The notes beneath the pieces are model-generated. The model was not told the DNA's origin. It searched no databases and worked only from the letters and a program-made list of their open reading frames with translations. Shown in pieces: positions 61,852 to 64,000 of a DNA stretch of 64,000 bases (positions are counted from its first letter, which is position 1; each line of letters begins with the position of its first letter). A program made the position numbers and the translations under genes. The DNA lies in the NCBI RefSeq assembly GCF_051414035.1, contig NZ_JBLKNW010000006.1, positions 211,718-275,717 on the forward strand. Direction: 5' to 3'. Origin of the DNA: Halosimplex amylolyticum. GTDB lineage: Archaea > Halobacteriota > Halobacteria > Halobacteriales > Haloarculaceae.

Positions 61852-63762
61852 TCAGTCTTCGGCGAAGGCGGCGGAGCTACCGAGCGCTTCGTCGATCTCG
61901 GCGTCGGCCATCTTCTCGACGAGGGCGTCGATGACGGTCTCGCGCATGCCGCGGACGAACTTGATCGAGCCGACGACGAGGTGGCCGCCGCCGCTGACGC
62001 CGCCCCCGTCGATCTCGTCTTTCAGTTCCTCGACCATGTTCGGAATGTCGAGGCGGACGCCGTCCGACCGGAGCACGGCGAAGTCCGGACCGTAGCCGAT
62101 GCTGATGACCGGGTCGCCGGTCTCGGCGACCTTCGAGTCGTGGATCTTGCCGGTCGTCTTGCCGGGCGCGGGGTAGGTGAACCGGTGGGCGTGGTTCTCG
62201 ACGTCGATCCGGTAGAGGTGGGCGTCGTTGTCCAGCCGCTCGTGGTCGACGTGGGGCATCGCGGCGTCGAGCTGTCGTTCCACGTCGCGCTCGGCGCGCG
62301 TGGCGAGGAACTCGACGAGTTCGCGGTGGCGCTGTTCGTCGTCGCAGTCCACGTTGAGCGCGTCGGTGATGAGCTGACCGCCGTCGTCGTAGCGCAGCCA
62401 GAAGGTGGCGTAGTCCAGCGCCTCGCCGACGTCGCGCAGTTCGGACTCGTCGTACCCCTCCTCCCGGGCGAGGTCGAGGTAGTCGTCCATCGCCGCTGCC
62501 TCCGAGCGGTCCGAGAGGCCCGCGACGGCGGGGACGTGGCGCAGTTCGTCGGTGACGTCGGGGTCGATCATCCGCGCGAGTTCGACGCACATCATCCCCG
62601 TGGTGATGCGGTAGTCCTCGTCGTGGAGGTACGGGTTGACGTGCTCGTCGAGGAGTTCACCGACCGCGTCGGGGTCGGGATGGTGGTGGTCGACGACGAC
62701 GATGGGCACGTCGTAGTGGGCGAGGTTGCGGTAGGCGGGCGTGTCCTCCTCGGTCGACCCGTTGTCGAGCATGAGCAGGAGCGGGAGGCGCTGGCCGTGC
62801 CGTTTCCGGTCCTCCAGCGCGAAGTTCAGGTCGCGGGTCACGTCCTCCATCTCGTAGTACGGCGCCTTGCTCGGCAGGCGCTTGAGGAGGTGCTGTGCGG
62901 CGTCGGGGTCCTCGTAAGTGTCCTCGATGAACCGCTCCAGCGCGACCTGCATCGGGACGCTCGCGCAGATGCCGTCGCCGTCGGCGTGGTGGCGCATCCG
63001 GATGGGGCGCCCCTCCAGGATCTCGCGGCGGAGCCGTCGTGCGACTGCCTGCAGGTCGTCGTGGAGTTTCTCGAAGGCGTCCCACTCCACGAGCGGGTCG
63101 GGGTCGTGGGGCGCGGCGAGGTCGTCGAGCTGCTCGTCTTGCGCCTCGCGGACGGTGGCCGCGTCGTCGCCGTCCAGAACCTGGAGGTCGTCGATCTCGA
63201 CCTGGGCCGCGCCTTCGCGCGTCTCGACGTAGCCCTCGATGCGGACTACGTCGTCGAGGGCGACGTCCTCGTAGGCGCGGACGCCCGCGTCCTCGAAGGC
63301 GGTACAGGGCGCGATGCCGGTCGCGTCGCGCACCTGGAAGACGGTCGGGCCGCCGGTCTGTTTGATCTGGACGACGACGCCCTCCAGGGTAATCGACTCG
63401 CCGACCACGTCCCCGAGGTCGGCGACCGCGTGGCTGTCACGGGCGATCGACTCGACCTCGTAGTCGTCGAGGGAGACTTCGTTGAACGCGAGGTCGCCGT
63501 TCTCGCGCACCTCGTCGAGCTGGACGACGAGTTCGTCGCCGACCTCGTAGGTGCCGACGAGGTTCGACGCGTGGACGAGCCCGGAGACCTCGTCGGTGAC
63601 GTCGACGAAGACGCCGTACTCGACGACGCCGTTCACTTCCGCGAGGTAGAGGTCGCCCTCGGAGACGTACTCGAAGTCACAGTTCGCGTCGAGGTCATAG
63701 ACGGTGGTCCCGCCGTTGGGGACCGCGACGCCGGAATCCCCGGCGTCAGGTACAGGAGTCAT
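61852..63762 (-). CDS. DHH-family phosphoesterase with S1 and OB domains (RecJ-like nuclease)
   Basis: The 636-residue protein has an S1 RNA-binding domain (about 30-100, SEGDLYLAEVNGVVEYGVFVDVTDEVSGLVHASN). An OB-fold domain (about 120-195, ITLEGVVVQIKQTGGPTVFQVRDATGIAPC) follows. The DHH core contains RHHADGDGICASVPMQVALERF, LLMLDNGS and VVVDHHHPD, and a DHHA1 end contains GGGVSGGGHLVVGSIKFVRG. The catalytic Asp/His set is intact. It should be a manganese-dependent single-strand nuclease or cyclic-nucleotide phosphodiesterase, and S1 plus OB favour RNA/DNA. It lies directly downstream of repeat copy B. Confidence 0.9.
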   Translation of the reverse strand: MTPVPDAGDSGVAVPNGGTTVYDLDANCDFEYVSEGDLYLAEVNGVVEYGVFVDVTDEVSGLVHASNLVGTYEVGDELVVQLDEVRENGDLAFNEVSLDDYEVESIARDSHAVADLGDVVGESITLEGVVVQIKQTGGPTVFQVRDATGIAPCTAFEDAGVRAYEDVALDDVVRIEGYVETREGAAQVEIDDLQVLDGDDAATVREAQDEQLDDLAAPHDPDPLVEWDAFEKLHDDLQAVARRLRREILEGRPIRMRHHADGDGICASVPMQVALERFIEDTYEDPDAAQHLLKRLPSKAPYYEMEDVTRDLNFALEDRKRHGQRLPLLLMLDNGSTEEDTPAYRNLAHYDVPIVVVDHHHPDPDAVGELLDEHVNPYLHDEDYRITTGMMCVELARMIDPDVTDELRHVPAVAGLSDRSEAAAMDDYLDLAREEGYDESELRDVGEALDYATFWLRYDDGGQLITDALNVDCDDEQRHRELVEFLATRAERDVERQLDAAMPHVDHERLDNDAHLYRIDVENHAHRFTYPAPGKTTGKIHDSKVAETGDPVISIGYGPDFAVLRSDGVRLDIPNMVEELKDEIDGGGVSGGGHLVVGSIKFVRGMRETVIDALVEKMADAEIDEALGSSAAFAED

Positions 63763-63811
63763 TTGTACTCGATAGCGCTCCGACCGCAGTTTAACCTTCG
63801 GAAAGTCTTTG

Positions 63812-64000
63812 GCCACCATCTTTTTCGCTCGGGGGTCGCCGCAGGCGACCCCCGAGCCAAAAACATGGGTGAAAAAGGCCGAACTCGCGCTCCGCGCGAG
63901 TTCGGTGTCTGCGGGAGTGAGCACCGCGAACGACCGCAGGCTCGTCAGAGCTCCGCTCTGACGGCGAACCGGCGCCTTCGGCGCCGGATGCTCAGTACAG
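63812..64000 (-). repeat. Inverted repeat copy B: three-hairpin element before the DHH nuclease gene
   Basis: It matches copy A (57389-57584) in opposite orientation, with hairpins at 63827-63857 (GCTCGGGGGTCGCC arms), 63879-63905 (CCGAACTCGCGC) and 63944-63962 (GTCAGAGC). An extra hairpin, CCGGCGCC/GGCGCCGG, lies at 63969-63987. Relative to its downstream gene it has the same orientation and order as copy A. The window edge may truncate it. Confidence 0.9.

Overview
The window is chromosomal DNA of a halophilic archaeon of the class Halobacteria. It is GC-rich with strong third-position G/C. The proteins are very acidic. Many genes look leaderless, with a TATA box about 25-30 bases before the start codon. 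Lineage-typical genes are present: an S-layer glycoprotein, an archaeal L11-L1-L10-L12 cluster, TFB, TrmB regulators, trpDFEG, phosphomevalonate decarboxylase, halocyanin, UspA pairs and an actin of the salactin/volactin type. The genus cannot be fixed from the sequence alone; a Haloarculaceae-like member is a guess from the S-layer signal peptide.

Layout. 1-6.1 kb: 5' part of the S-layer gene, a two-domain glyoxalase, a small membrane protein coupled to a DRG GTPase, a 66-residue conserved protein, a TrmB-type regulator and TFB. 6.4-9.3 kb: rpl11, then rpl1-rpl10-rpl12 behind a structured leader. 9.4-12.4 kb: an acyl-CoA synthetase-like enzyme and a TctA-like permease. 12.8-16.8 kb: trpDFEG on the minus strand, joined by ATGA overlaps. 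17-21 kb: an M24-fold protein that appears to lack metal ligands, a zinc ribbon, a PH-like coiled-coil protein and the actin homologue. 21.4-26.1 kb: a giant MMPL/RND exporter translationally coupled to a TrmB regulator. 26.2-29 kb: an ArlD/E-type archaellum protein divergent from a ParA ATPase coupled to a CheW protein with a long acidic arm. 29-38 kb: NDH-2, a methyltransferase, two UspA genes, phosphomevalonate decarboxylase, a sugar dehydrogenase, a decayed SDR fragment, thioredoxin-like and HpcH-like enzymes, and an Lrp-aminotransferase pair.

39.3-53 kb is a type IV pilus/Tad-like region: PilB- and PilC-type motor genes, five overlapping pilin-like genes and a further pilin-like surface protein. 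Between motor and pilins lie a small protein, a lipoprotein, a Tat-exported Cys-rich beta-helix protein, and tRNA-Ala(GGC) with two partial copies of its 3' end. 53.5-56 kb carries rps15, a degenerate DHH protein (candidate archaeal Cdc45/GAN), KEOPS Pcc1 and rps3ae. 56-64 kb holds two divergent halocyanin-type genes, then HtpX, a HEAT-repeat protein, a secreted PLD-like protein and a DHH/S1 nuclease-like protein. Two inverted ~190-bp copies of a multi-hairpin repeat bracket these last four genes.

The most interesting signals are four. The first is the ParA-CheW-ArlD/E neighbourhood, which may place chemoreceptor arrays or archaella. The second is the three-hairpin repeat family with compensated base changes. 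The third is the tRNA-Ala 3'-end copies inside the pilus region. The fourth is the degenerate DHH protein among translation genes.
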